From an uncultured bacterium (GTDB taxonomy: Bacteria > Planctomycetota > Phycisphaerae > Phycisphaerales > SM1A02), in contig CAJCCX010000068.1 of the NCBI GenBank assembly GCA_903961015.1, positions 1-32,635 of the forward strand: a stretch of 32,635 bases of DNA, in the 5' to 3' direction. Below the pieces are notes generated by a model that did no database searches, was not told the origin of the DNA, and saw only the letters and a list, made by a program, of their open reading frames with translations. The position numbers were made by a program, and so were the translations under genes. Of this stretch, positions 15,280-24,212 are shown piece by piece. Every line of letters begins with the position of its first letter. The stretch's first letter is position 1.

Positions 15280-18243
15280 TCAGTCAGGAGAGTGTGGCTG
15301 TGGTGCACAAATTGCGAGGAGTTTTTCTCGTACGACTGGCTTGATCGAATAGTCGTCGCATCCAGCCGCGATACATCGGCCTCTGTCATCTTCTGCTGCA
15401 TTTCCAGTCAATGCGACGATTCGCCCGAGATATCCGCTGGCACGCAATTCTCTTGCCGTCGCATATCCGTCCAGTTCTGGCATTTGCATATCCAGCAGTA
15501 TCACATCGAATTCGCGCCGAGATCCGTCCAAAGATCTTCCAAGCGCAATTGCTTCGATCGCCGCACGCCCATGCGGGGCGACTTCCACTTCTGCGCCTGC
15601 TCGGCGCAAGAGCGTCGAAACGAGTTTTTGATTGTCAACGCTGTCATCGACAAGTAAAACTCGTCGGCCGTTGAGGCGAATGACTGCATGCTCAATTTCA
15701 GAGCCAGCAGTAGATGCTTCAATGTAATTCGTTGCAAGTGGTGCCTGAAAGCAAAATGTAAATGAACTTCCCTTATCGACGGTTGAGCGAACAGTGATCT
15801 CTCCATCAAGCATTCGAGCAAGTCTTTGTGAAATTGCCAGCCCAAGTCCTGTTCCTCCGAATCGACGTGCTGTACTGGAATCACCCTGCTCGAAGCTTTG
15901 AAAAAGGACTTGGATTTGCTCAGCAGAAATACCAATTCCGGTATCTCGTACTTCAATCTCAGATACAAGCGAGTTTTCTTCCACATGGGCACGCAGCAAA
16001 ACAGTGACGCTGCCGCGAACTGTGAACTTGATTGCGTTCCCAATCAGATTCACCAAGATTTGTCGCACGCGCAGCGGGTCCGTTCGCACGAGACGATTCG
16101 TCTCAACACCTTCGAAACTCACCTTCAGTTCGAGCGAGTTTTCCTTTGCCCGAATCCGCATCAATTGAATGACTTCGTCGACGATTTCTGGAAGGCAAAC
16201 TTCGAGCATTTCAATGCGAAGGCGCCCAGCTTCGATCTTGGAAATATCAAGAATGTCGTTCAGCACTTGCAATAGATGCTCGCCATTCTTTCGAATAATT
16301 TGAGCAAATTCAATTCGCTCCAATTCGTTGGTTTTGCTTTCGACCAAGAGATCCGAAAAACCAAGAATCGCAGTCATGGGAGTTCGAATTTCGTGGCTGA
16401 CATTGGCCAAAAATGAGCTCTTCATATTATTCGCACGATCAGCAATTTTTCGAGCATGATCGAGTGCGCGCATCGCCGATGCGCGGTCAGTCACATCGAC
16501 TGCGACGAACAGATATCCCACTAATTCACCATTGGAATCGCGCCAGGGATTTGCAGCGAGATTAATGCTGCGTTGTCCGCCATCGGGTCTTTTCCATGTC
16601 CAATCCCTTTCGTGCGCACGTTGATCATTTGCTAATGTTGCAAGAGATGCAAACGCAGTCGGACTTGATGTGGACGCAACGATTTCGTTCAATTCATTGC
16701 GATCAAAAAGGCAACTTGCGTCACGTTTTTGTCGCAAGTCTGTGGCGCTCCATCCAGAGAGACGCTCTGCTGCCTGATTGAAGATTGTGATGAGACCGAA
16801 TCGATCAGTCGCAACAATTGCAACTTGTTTCGCCCCCTCTATAAGTTGTTCCAGTTGACTTCGTGAGCGCGCAGAAAGATTGGCGCGGTGCGCAGAAGAT
16901 TGGGCGAAGAATAATGTGAGACCAAGCAGAACGGATGCCGACAAACTTAGGCCCAGAAGTAACAATGGATAGATTTTTGAAAGTCCTGAATATGCACCAA
17001 GAGTTTGTTGCAGTCTCAGTTCAAGGGAGTCGCCACCCAGTGAGAATTCTTGGCCGTTACCGCTAATGCTTGGCCCAGTTTCGCCTCCCCGTTCGCAGAG
17101 AAATTCTCCGTGTAGATAAATCTCCGACTCAAAACCTTTCGCAAAGGTGCTCTCGATGAGGTCCATCATCTTGCCGATGTTCAAGAGCATCACGTACTCG
17201 CCATCTTTCTCTGGAGGAGCAGTCAGCAAGAGCGTCTCGTTGTTTCCATCGAGTTCAACAGATCTGTCTACAACAATTGCGTCCTTTTTGTCTGCGGTTT
17301 CGATGGCGAGTTGGCTGACTACTATTTTCTGTAGATCAAGCTTGCTTTGGTCTGAGAGTTGGCTTGAAATTTCTATCCAATTTATGCGATCGTCCCCTCT
17401 TTCCCAGCCAATGGCTATGACGGCGGGAGTGGTTTTGATAATGTCTTTGGCATTCTTTAAAACTTCAGATTGATTGGCTGCTGTGTAGGTGGCAAATTCT
17501 TCTTCGAGATTTTCAAGGTCCTTTGTGATACGGTCAAATCCAAAGTTGGCTGCAAAGCTGACTACTTCATTGACATATCGAATGTTTTGCTCATTTCTCT
17601 GCGCATTGGCTTTCTCGAAATTGAATAAATAATGCCATGCACAGAATGAAAGAGAGATGCAAATTACGCTCAAAGAGAGACCGATCCAATTTGGCATCCG
17701 TAGGCTTCGCATGGGAGCATCGATCCAAGCACGAATCAGAAGAGCCAAGCCAGCGGTTGCAAAAACAATTTTTGCATATGTGTCAATCTCTGCAAGTTTG
17801 TCAGCAATGCGGATATCGAATTGTGGTGTATCTGGAGCAAGGCTTGCGTACAGCAACAATCCAAGCAACGCGCTTGACGGAAGTGCGACAAGCCAACGTC
17901 CAGCCGTTGTTCGAATTGTTGTCGCAACACACGCAATTGCAAGCAACTCCAATGCGGCTTTCAGCCCAGGACTTGCAAGCGTGTTTGGAATGACGACTCC
18001 AACACATGCAACAACCAAAAGCACGATGGCCATCACCCGCGCAAAAATTGTCCACCAATTCCAATTTGGAAGCACAACGATCAACGCGCTCAGAAACAGA
18101 AGACTTGCAGTGAATGCAAGAACAAGGTCTGATTCCACTCCCTGGTAAGAACTATCAATGGCTCGAATTGCGAAGAAGCCAATACTTCCCAGAGTCACCG
18201 CTCCCGCACTCACGAGCGAGAGTGTGCGCGATGTTCGAATCAT
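15280..18243 (-). CDS. Membrane-bound hybrid sensor histidine kinase
   Basis: A 987-residue hybrid kinase. The N-terminus holds about seven hydrophobic segments (residues about 5-212), then an extracytoplasmic sensor of some 220 residues (about 215-435) resembling CHASE-type domains, and a final membrane segment near 440-460. Next come a PAS domain (about 475-595), HisKA with the phospho-acceptor His in ANVSHEIRTP (near 622), HATPase_c (RDTGIGIS, FGGTGLGLAIS) and a receiver domain (VLLVDDS, the phosphorylatable Asp in ILLDMQMPELDG, and Lys in YSIKPV). The ATG at 18243 was chosen because it has AAGGAG eleven bases upstream and its ATGA overlaps the glucosidase stop; a longer frame to 18369 would intrude into that gene. 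No separate output regulator is seen nearby. Coupling to alpha-glucan genes suggests sensing of carbon or energy state (inference). Confidence 0.93.
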   Translation of the reverse strand: MIRTSRTLSLVSAGAVTLGSIGFFAIRAIDSSYQGVESDLVLAFTASLLFLSALIVVLPNWNWWTIFARVMAIVLLVVACVGVVIPNTLASPGLKAALELLAIACVATTIRTTAGRWLVALPSSALLGLLLYASLAPDTPQFDIRIADKLAEIDTYAKIVFATAGLALLIRAWIDAPMRSLRMPNWIGLSLSVICISLSFCAWHYLFNFEKANAQRNEQNIRYVNEVVSFAANFGFDRITKDLENLEEEFATYTAANQSEVLKNAKDIIKTTPAVIAIGWERGDDRINWIEISSQLSDQSKLDLQKIVVSQLAIETADKKDAIVVDRSVELDGNNETLLLTAPPEKDGEYVMLLNIGKMMDLIESTFAKGFESEIYLHGEFLCERGGETGPSISGNGQEFSLGGDSLELRLQQTLGAYSGLSKIYPLLLLGLSLSASVLLGLTLFFAQSSAHRANLSARSRSQLEQLIEGAKQVAIVATDRFGLITIFNQAAERLSGWSATDLRQKRDASCLFDRNELNEIVASTSSPTAFASLATLANDQRAHERDWTWKRPDGGQRSINLAANPWRDSNGELVGYLFVAVDVTDRASAMRALDHARKIADRANNMKSSFLANVSHEIRTPMTAILGFSDLLVESKTNELERIEFAQIIRKNGEHLLQVLNDILDISKIEAGRLRIEMLEVCLPEIVDEVIQLMRIRAKENSLELKVSFEGVETNRLVRTDPLRVRQILVNLIGNAIKFTVRGSVTVLLRAHVEENSLVSEIEVRDTGIGISAEQIQVLFQSFEQGDSSTARRFGGTGLGLAISQRLARMLDGEITVRSTVDKGSSFTFCFQAPLATNYIEASTAGSEIEHAVIRLNGRRVLLVDDSVDNQKLVSTLLRRAGAEVEVAPHGRAAIEAIALGRSLDGSRREFDVILLDMQMPELDGYATARELRASGYLGRIVALTGNAAEDDRGRCIAAGCDDYSIKPVVREKLLAICAPQPHSPD

Positions 18244-20966
18244 GCTTTCGGATTCTCCTTGAGAGTGGAATTCGTGCCTGCCTTGGTCGCCTTCGTTGCG
18301 GTGGATCCGAATTGCGTAATGAGATGCGCAACCATCGCCGTCCAACCAGTTTGATGCGAAGCGCCACATCCGCGGCCAGTGTTCCCTTCGTAATACTCGT
18401 TGAAGAGGATGTGTTCACTGAAGTTTGGATCCTCTTGCATTTTGTGATGGTCTCCCAGCGATGGACGTCGACCTGTGTTGTCCTTGCGGAAGAGTTTGAT
18501 CAGTCGATTCGCGACTTCTTTCGCGGCATCTTCAAGCGTGATCATATTCTTCGATCCCGTTGGGCATTCAATTTTAAAGTCGTCGCCGTAATACTCGTGA
18601 AATCGAACAAGACTTTCGATGATCAGGAAATTGACTGGGAACCAAATCGGGCCGCGCCAATTACTGTTTCCCCCAAACGCACCTGTTGCACTTTCGCCAG
18701 GGCAATAGCGCACGGACATACTTGTTCCATCATGCCAAAACACATAAGGATCATTTTCGAGTGCGCGTGACATCGATCGAATTCCAAACTCAGAAAGAAA
18801 TTGGCTCTCGTCAAGCATTCGACGAAGCAAGCATTTCATTCGGTGACCACGCAGAAGCGAGAACAGTCGCTGATCTCCTCTGCCAGCTTGATTCCAGTGT
18901 GAAACGAGATTTGAGAGATCTGGTCGAGTTTCAAAGACCCATTCGATGCGCTCTTTAAAAAGTGGAAGCCGCGCAAGGCGTTCGGGATTCATCACCTGCA
19001 CAGCTGTGAGGGGTAAGAGCCCGACGATCGATTGGACTCGCATCGGGATGGTTTCACCAGAAGGAAAGCGAAGTCGATCGTAATAAAATTTGTCTTGATC
19101 GTCCCACAAGCCTTCACCGGTTCCGGCAAAGTCTGCCATTGCCGAAGCGATTTCGAGAAAGTGCATAAAGAACTTCATCGCCATGTCCTGATACACACCA
19201 TCATGCAAAGCCAGCTCGACGGACATGTGCATCATGTTCAATGCAAACATTCCCATCCACGCTGTCCCATCAGCTTGCTGGAGCACAGCGCCTGATGGCA
19301 AGTCTGCACTTCGATCGAACACGCCGACATTGTCAAGTCCCAAGAATCCGCCGGCGAATAAATTGCGTCCGTCAGCATCTTTGCGATTCACCCACCACGT
19401 GAAATTTAACAACAAGCGGTGGAAAATCTGGCGCAAGAACCCGTCATCAGATTTGCCGGTTTGCTTTAGATCGATTTCGTAAATACGCAGCGCTGCCCAT
19501 GCGTGCACAGGAGGATTGACATCTCCAAAGGCCCATTCGTAAGCAGGAATCTGCCCGTTTGGGTGCATCGATCGATCGATCATGAGATGCATGAGTTGCT
19601 TCTTCGCTTCTTCTGCGTCGATCTCCGACAATGCAACGCAGTGGAAAGCAAGGTCCCAAGATGCGTACCACGGATACTCCCAAGAGTCAGGCATACAGAA
19701 AACAAAGTGATTGTCCAAGTGCTGCCAATCGCTGTTGCGCCCAGTCTTTCGCGGTGCAGGTGGTGGGGGCATTGCACAATCTCCAGCGATCCAATTGCGA
19801 ACCTCATACGAATATGTCTGTTGACTCCACAGCAGTCCACTCCACGCTTGTCGCTGAATCTTTCGTAGTTCTGGATCGTCGATGAGAGTTTGCTTCTGCG
19901 CATAAAACTCATCTGCCTCCGTTTTCCGTTTCGTCATGATCGCTTCGAAGTCGGCAAACCCGACTTTCGCCGTTGCTGGACTGAGACGAATGCGAACGAC
20001 CTTCGATTGACCAGGTGCAATTTCAAGAACATATTGAGCGGACATCTTTGTTCCAGACTTGGCTGGATTTACTGTGTTTGCAGCCTTATTCACAACGAGA
20101 TCATTGATCCCATCTTTGAAGAATTTTCCATTGCGCGGCAATCCATCTAGTCGTTCTACATTGGTTTCGTTTTCGCAAAACAGTAACTCGGGTGTGCCTT
20201 CGCATTGCAGTTTCATTGGCGCCATATCGAGATGCGTGATGTCGATCTGCGGACCGGCATCGGTTTTCGTTTCTGTCATCACAGGGCGAGCGGCGCTATT
20301 CGTCCAAGTCCATGTATTGCGAAAGAGCGCCGTGGGCAGAACATGAATCGTTGCAGGGTCTGGACCTCGATTGAAAACCTCGATGCGCATCAGAATGTCT
20401 GATGTGTCTGCTTTTGCATAATCAACAAAGACATCGAAGTATCGATCGTCATCGAAGATTCCCGTGTCGAGCAATTCGAACTCGCGTTCCAGTTTGCTTC
20501 GAGCAGCATTCACCCGCACAAGTTCGTCATATGGATAGGCACGCTGCGGATATTTATAAAGCATCCGTTGCCAGGATCCGCTTGGAACAGCATCGAGAAA
20601 CCAATAGTTTTCCTTGACATCTTCGCCATGGTTGCCTTGTTCATTCGTCAGGCCGAAGTATCGCTCTTTGAGAATTGGATCCTGTCCATTCCACAGCGCC
20701 AACGAAAGACAAAGCAATTGTTTTTGATCGCAGAACCCAGCGATGCCATCCTCTCCCCAGCGATAGGCTCGACTGCGTGCTTCGTCATGGGGGAAATAAT
20801 TCCACGCGGAGCCATCTGCCGAATAATCTTCTCGCACAGTTCCCCATTGACGGTCTGACAAGAAAGTACCGAAGTCTCGCCACTTCGCTCGACCTGCATG
20901 AAGATCGGTGATCCGAGATTGTTCGGCGTTCGTCGATGCGGAATTTTTTTCGGGAGTTATTGCCAT
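18240..20966 (-). CDS. GH63-like (MGH1-type) glucosidase
   Basis: A 908-residue cytoplasmic protein without signal peptide, of the glucosidase group with an (alpha/alpha)6 barrel often annotated as glycoside hydrolase family 63. Recognisable blocks include RWGEDGIAGFCD and LALWNGQDPILKERYFGL in the N-terminal part. Further on are YASWDLAFH near residue 435 (candidate catalytic acid Asp), NGQIPAYEWAFGDVNPPVHAW near 470 and FNEYYEGNTGRGCGASHQTGW near 855 (candidate base Glu). Catalytic assignments are by analogy with GH63. It starts 25 nt after the debranching enzyme stop and overlaps the kinase gene by four bases. The likely substrate is an alpha-glucoside or a compatible-solute glucoside; which one is not visible. 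Confidence 0.87.
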   Translation of the reverse strand: MAITPEKNSASTNAEQSRITDLHAGRAKWRDFGTFLSDRQWGTVREDYSADGSAWNYFPHDEARSRAYRWGEDGIAGFCDQKQLLCLSLALWNGQDPILKERYFGLTNEQGNHGEDVKENYWFLDAVPSGSWQRMLYKYPQRAYPYDELVRVNAARSKLEREFELLDTGIFDDDRYFDVFVDYAKADTSDILMRIEVFNRGPDPATIHVLPTALFRNTWTWTNSAARPVMTETKTDAGPQIDITHLDMAPMKLQCEGTPELLFCENETNVERLDGLPRNGKFFKDGINDLVVNKAANTVNPAKSGTKMSAQYVLEIAPGQSKVVRIRLSPATAKVGFADFEAIMTKRKTEADEFYAQKQTLIDDPELRKIQRQAWSGLLWSQQTYSYEVRNWIAGDCAMPPPPAPRKTGRNSDWQHLDNHFVFCMPDSWEYPWYASWDLAFHCVALSEIDAEEAKKQLMHLMIDRSMHPNGQIPAYEWAFGDVNPPVHAWAALRIYEIDLKQTGKSDDGFLRQIFHRLLLNFTWWVNRKDADGRNLFAGGFLGLDNVGVFDRSADLPSGAVLQQADGTAWMGMFALNMMHMSVELALHDGVYQDMAMKFFMHFLEIASAMADFAGTGEGLWDDQDKFYYDRLRFPSGETIPMRVQSIVGLLPLTAVQVMNPERLARLPLFKERIEWVFETRPDLSNLVSHWNQAGRGDQRLFSLLRGHRMKCLLRRMLDESQFLSEFGIRSMSRALENDPYVFWHDGTSMSVRYCPGESATGAFGGNSNWRGPIWFPVNFLIIESLVRFHEYYGDDFKIECPTGSKNMITLEDAAKEVANRLIKLFRKDNTGRRPSLGDHHKMQEDPNFSEHILFNEYYEGNTGRGCGASHQTGWTAMVAHLITQFGSTATKATKAGTNSTLKENPKA

Positions 20967-20991
20967 ATTTTTACTCGTGTCGGTTGACCAA

Positions 20992-23031
20992 TTATAAATT
21001 CAAGATACTTGCGGGTGTTTGGTTATTGACGCGCATCCAATCCATCAGTTCAAGCAACGCAGCGACGCTCCAAGCTTGTGCGAAGCATCCCTGCGGTTGG
21101 TGTGGTGCATCACCGGAAAAAATTTCACTGACGGAACCAAGCCCAGCCTCGCGCAGATGATTAAAAAACGGGAAGAGAAAGTCTTGAATTGCTTGTGCAT
21201 CTTTATAGACGCCAAAGTGAGTCTGAACCATTGGCATAAAGAGCCAAGGCCAAGCTGTTCCCTGGTGATATGCACCGTCACGCGATGCAGGATCACCGCC
21301 ATAGTTTCCGCAATACGCCGGATCATCTGGACTGAGCGTGCGAAGTCCCTGTGGTGTCCAGAGTCGAGCCATACACAGATCGATGATTGCTTTGCGTTGG
21401 CCTTGTGGCAAGAGACCTTGGGTTATTGCCGATGCGAAGAGTTGATTTGGTCGTAGTAAATTTTCTGATCCATTTGGTCCATCGATCACGTCGAGGCAAC
21501 ATGATCGATCGTGATTCCAGAATGCGCCGAATGAATTTTGGACGCGCGCCGCCGCTTGCTCGTACGCATCAGTTGGTTGCTTCAACACTGCTCCGAGGGT
21601 TTTCATTGCCATCAGTGCTTGGAACCAGAATGCGTTGATCTCAATCGGTTTGCCTTGGCGTGGAGTGATGACTCGATCGCCGACCTTCGCATCCATCCAA
21701 GTCAACTGAATTCCATTTTCACCAGCACGCACGAGCCCATCTTTGGGATCTACGCTGATTCCATGCCGAGTTCCCTTTGTGTATGCAGCAATAATTGATT
21801 GCAGTCCTGGCCACATTTCTGCGAGCCATTTAGCATCTTTTCCTGCAGCGAAAACCTTTTCTGTTGCGATGATCATCAGCAGCGGAGCGTCAACGCTGTT
21901 GTATTCCAGTGCATCTCCATCATGATCAGGGAAACGATTTGGCAGCATGCCGCCATCGAGATAATCGCCGTATGTCAAGAGCAATATCTGAGCTTCGGCA
22001 ATTCTGCGAGTCGCCAGCAAAAGTCCGGCTACAGAGAGCATTGCGTCACGGCTCCAATCAGCGAACCATGGATAGCCTGCGATGATCGAAACTCCGTCCC
22101 CACCCTGTGGACCCTTGCGCTTGCGTTTGACAATGAATTGGTCTGCAGCAAGGACCAATTGTTGAAGCGCTATTTTGTCGTCCCCAACTTGCGCAGTGGC
22201 AAAGAGTGATTCAGCACGAGATCGTTCCGCTTGAAGTGCCTCGCCGACTGGACGTTGGTTCTGCGATTTAGTTGATGCTGTGAAGTCCGTTGAAGTTCCT
22301 GGATCGAGTACCACTTCAAATTTGGCAGCACTCCAAAGACAATCGATGGCGTCATATCCGCGATTGCGCTCTTGCGTGAGAAGAAAATCCTTCCACCATT
22401 CACCGGTCGGCGTTGGCACCGACTTGTCGCACTGCACGAAAAGTTCAGAGCCCTCTCCGGCATTTGCATGTGGCCAACTCAGTCTGATTCCACGCGGTGC
22501 GCGTTCAAGGAGTGGCGTTACCGCATCAAGTCTGCCAATTTGATGATGACTTCGATTGTCGACAAGCACTTCGAATTGCAGTTGGATTGGGCTTGATGCC
22601 TGCACAAGCGTCCAATGTTGGCACACTGTGTTTTCGCCATGAATCATGAAGATTCTGCGTTCCAAGAGTGCATCAGAAAACGACCAACGCCAAACGGGGA
22701 TCTGATTCTCAAGATGAAATCTCTGAAGCCGAATGTGTCCCTGTGGCGAGATTGATCCATCTTTCCATTGATTTGAACTGAGCGGATAATGAACGCCGCG
22801 GTACGTGGCGGTTGGCGAAGTTTCTCCAAGGAGAAAGGTGCGAACGGCGGGGGGCGTCGTTGCTGCGATGAGCGTCGCGTGATATTTTCGCGTGCGTACA
22901 CCTCCGACTGTCCCGGATGCATAGCCACCAATTCCATTCGTGACGAGCCACTCACGACGAAAGGCTTCGTCTTCGTTGCAGACGATTCGACCGAAGTCAA
23001 CAAAGCGAATTTTAGCAGGATGTATATTCAT
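20992..23031 (-). CDS. Glycogen debranching enzyme (GH133 type)
   Basis: A 679-residue amylo-alpha-1,6-glucosidase-type protein. The N-terminal GDE_N domain (about 1-260) opens with REWLVTNGIGGYASGTVGG and TRKYHATLIA. The catalytic (alpha/alpha)6 domain (about 280-670) shows WFADWSRDAMLS, ALEYNSVDAPL and GTAWPWLFMP. It hydrolyses alpha-1,6 branch glucose from glycogen-like glucan in the cytoplasm; no export signal is present. The ATG at 23031 lies four bases after the prfB stop and fits the family start; a longer frame from 23058 overlaps prfB and was rejected. A weak GCGGAA lies upstream inside the prfB end, consistent with coupled translation. Confidence 0.92.
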   Translation of the reverse strand: MNIHPAKIRFVDFGRIVCNEDEAFRREWLVTNGIGGYASGTVGGVRTRKYHATLIAATTPPAVRTFLLGETSPTATYRGVHYPLSSNQWKDGSISPQGHIRLQRFHLENQIPVWRWSFSDALLERRIFMIHGENTVCQHWTLVQASSPIQLQFEVLVDNRSHHQIGRLDAVTPLLERAPRGIRLSWPHANAGEGSELFVQCDKSVPTPTGEWWKDFLLTQERNRGYDAIDCLWSAAKFEVVLDPGTSTDFTASTKSQNQRPVGEALQAERSRAESLFATAQVGDDKIALQQLVLAADQFIVKRKRKGPQGGDGVSIIAGYPWFADWSRDAMLSVAGLLLATRRIAEAQILLLTYGDYLDGGMLPNRFPDHDGDALEYNSVDAPLLMIIATEKVFAAGKDAKWLAEMWPGLQSIIAAYTKGTRHGISVDPKDGLVRAGENGIQLTWMDAKVGDRVITPRQGKPIEINAFWFQALMAMKTLGAVLKQPTDAYEQAAARVQNSFGAFWNHDRSCCLDVIDGPNGSENLLRPNQLFASAITQGLLPQGQRKAIIDLCMARLWTPQGLRTLSPDDPAYCGNYGGDPASRDGAYHQGTAWPWLFMPMVQTHFGVYKDAQAIQDFLFPFFNHLREAGLGSVSEIFSGDAPHQPQGCFAQAWSVAALLELMDWMRVNNQTPASILNL

Positions 23032-23035
23032 ATTT

Positions 23036-24158
23036 TTATTCCGCTTGCACGCCATCACGCTCGCGCCGACGCCGCTTCAATTCAGCATCGACGAAGGCAC
23101 TCAAGTGTCCGTTGAGAACATTTTGAGGATTTGGCTCTTCATAGTTCGTACGGTGATCCTTCACTCTGTTGTCATAAAAAACATAGGAACGAATCTGTGT
23201 TCCCCATCCGCGCTCGACTTTGCCGCCCTTGGCTTCGGAAATTTCCGCGTCGCGTTTTTCTTGAGCAATCTGCTCCAACTTCGACATCAACACAGCAAGC
23301 GCTTGCTTTCGATTCTGTGATTGATCTCGAAAGGTGTTGGCAACGACCTGAATTCCAGTGGGAATATGCACGACTCGAATCGCAGATGCAACCTTATTTA
23401 CATTCTGCCCACCAGGTCCGCTCGCCCGAACAAACGCAACAATTTCCAAGTCGCGATCTGGAATTTCGATTTCTGATTCGTCAAATTCTGGAGTGACATC
23501 GACCGTTGCAAATGAAGTCTGTCGCTTGCCTTCTGCGTTGAAGGGCGATACGCGTGCAAGTCGGTGAGATCCTGCTTCGCACGATGAATAGCCGAATGCG
23601 AATGGACCGCGAATCGCATACGAGACTTCCGCAATACCAGTTTCTGTTCCGTGCGTTCGACTCATTTCTTCCACTTTGAATCCCATCGATTCCCAGTAAT
23701 ACAAATACATACGCTCAAGCATCTGTGCCCAATCATTTGCTTCAGTTCCGCCGACGCCTGCTTGAATTGCAAAGAAGCAGTGTCGATGATCGTGACGCTC
23801 CGACAAGAGACTTTGCAACTCCACTCGCTGCATTCGCGCCATCAGTGCATGCAGGCTGGTGTCCACTTCGATAAGCATTTCTCGATCGTTGGCCTCGCGT
23901 GCAAGTTCGAGTCCGACCGTTGCATCTTCGTGACCCTTGACGAGTTCTTCGAGTGGATCGAGCATCGCTCGAATGACCTTCAGATCAGAGATAGCTTTCT
24001 GTGCTCGTTTCTGATCGTTCCAGAAGTCGCCCTCACCCATGAGAGCTTCAAGTCGTGCGCGTTGTGAGACCTTGTCTGGGTAGTTAAAGAGAGTCGCGGA
24101 TGGCTAAAATCCGCGCCTGAAGATCGTCGAGAACTGGCTGGTGGGTTTCGAAATACAT
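23036..24158 (-). CDS. prfB: Peptide chain release factor 2, with programmed frameshift
   Basis: RF2 catalyses peptide release at UGA and UAA codons. The downstream frame holds the SPF codon-recognition tripeptide (ARVSPFNAEGK) and the GGQ motif (GPGGQNVNKV). Read conventionally the frame would begin only at MGEGDFW, about 40 residues short of the family N-terminus. The missing part is in another frame from ATG at 24158: 24 codons (MYFETHQPVLDD through IRDSL) ending in an in-frame UAA at 24086-24084. A +1 slip on CUU restores NYPDKVSQRARLEAL and continues into MGEGDFW, giving 373 residues, close to the 365 of E. coli. It heads the run leading to the debranching enzyme and is divergent from lysS. 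Confidence 0.93.
24083..24089 (-). promoter_or_regulatory. prfB +1 frameshift site
   Basis: The heptamer CTTTAAC follows 23 codons in the zero frame. The slippery Leu codon CTT is at 24089-24087 and the stop at 24086-24084. Slipping one base forward reads AAC and enters the long RF2 frame. RF2 reads UAA as well as UGA, so low RF2 would favour the slip, as in the known autoregulatory loop. The usual Shine-Dalgarno-like AGGGGG just upstream of the site is absent; the bases there read CCGCGACTCT. Confidence 0.85.
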
Positions 24159-24212
24159 ATCGAGACTGTACCCCGACGAATGATCTTGCGCTCTCTTGAT
24201 TATCATCGCACG
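24159..24212. promoter_or_regulatory. Divergent prfB/lysS intergenic region
   Basis: Only 54 nt separate the start codons of prfB (minus) and lysS (plus), so both promoters must be here or inside the opposing genes. A TATCAT hexamer lies at 24201-24206, very near the lysS ATG, and no clear Shine-Dalgarno precedes either start. Short or absent leaders are possible but unproven. Confidence 0.35.

Noticed and set aside
15137-15352. Short plus-strand frame with a GVGFEPTMPLQAYR-type sequence
   Set aside because: It is the spurious antisense translation of tRNA-Ser.
15280-18369. Longer kinase start at 18369
   Set aside because: It would overlap the glucosidase by 130 nt; the ATG at 18243 has a good AAGGAG and the usual ATGA coupling.
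23036-24158. prfB as a pseudogene broken by a stop
   Set aside because: The stop lies in a CUU-UAA-C context at the position where RF2 genes have their programmed frameshift, and both flanking segments match the family.
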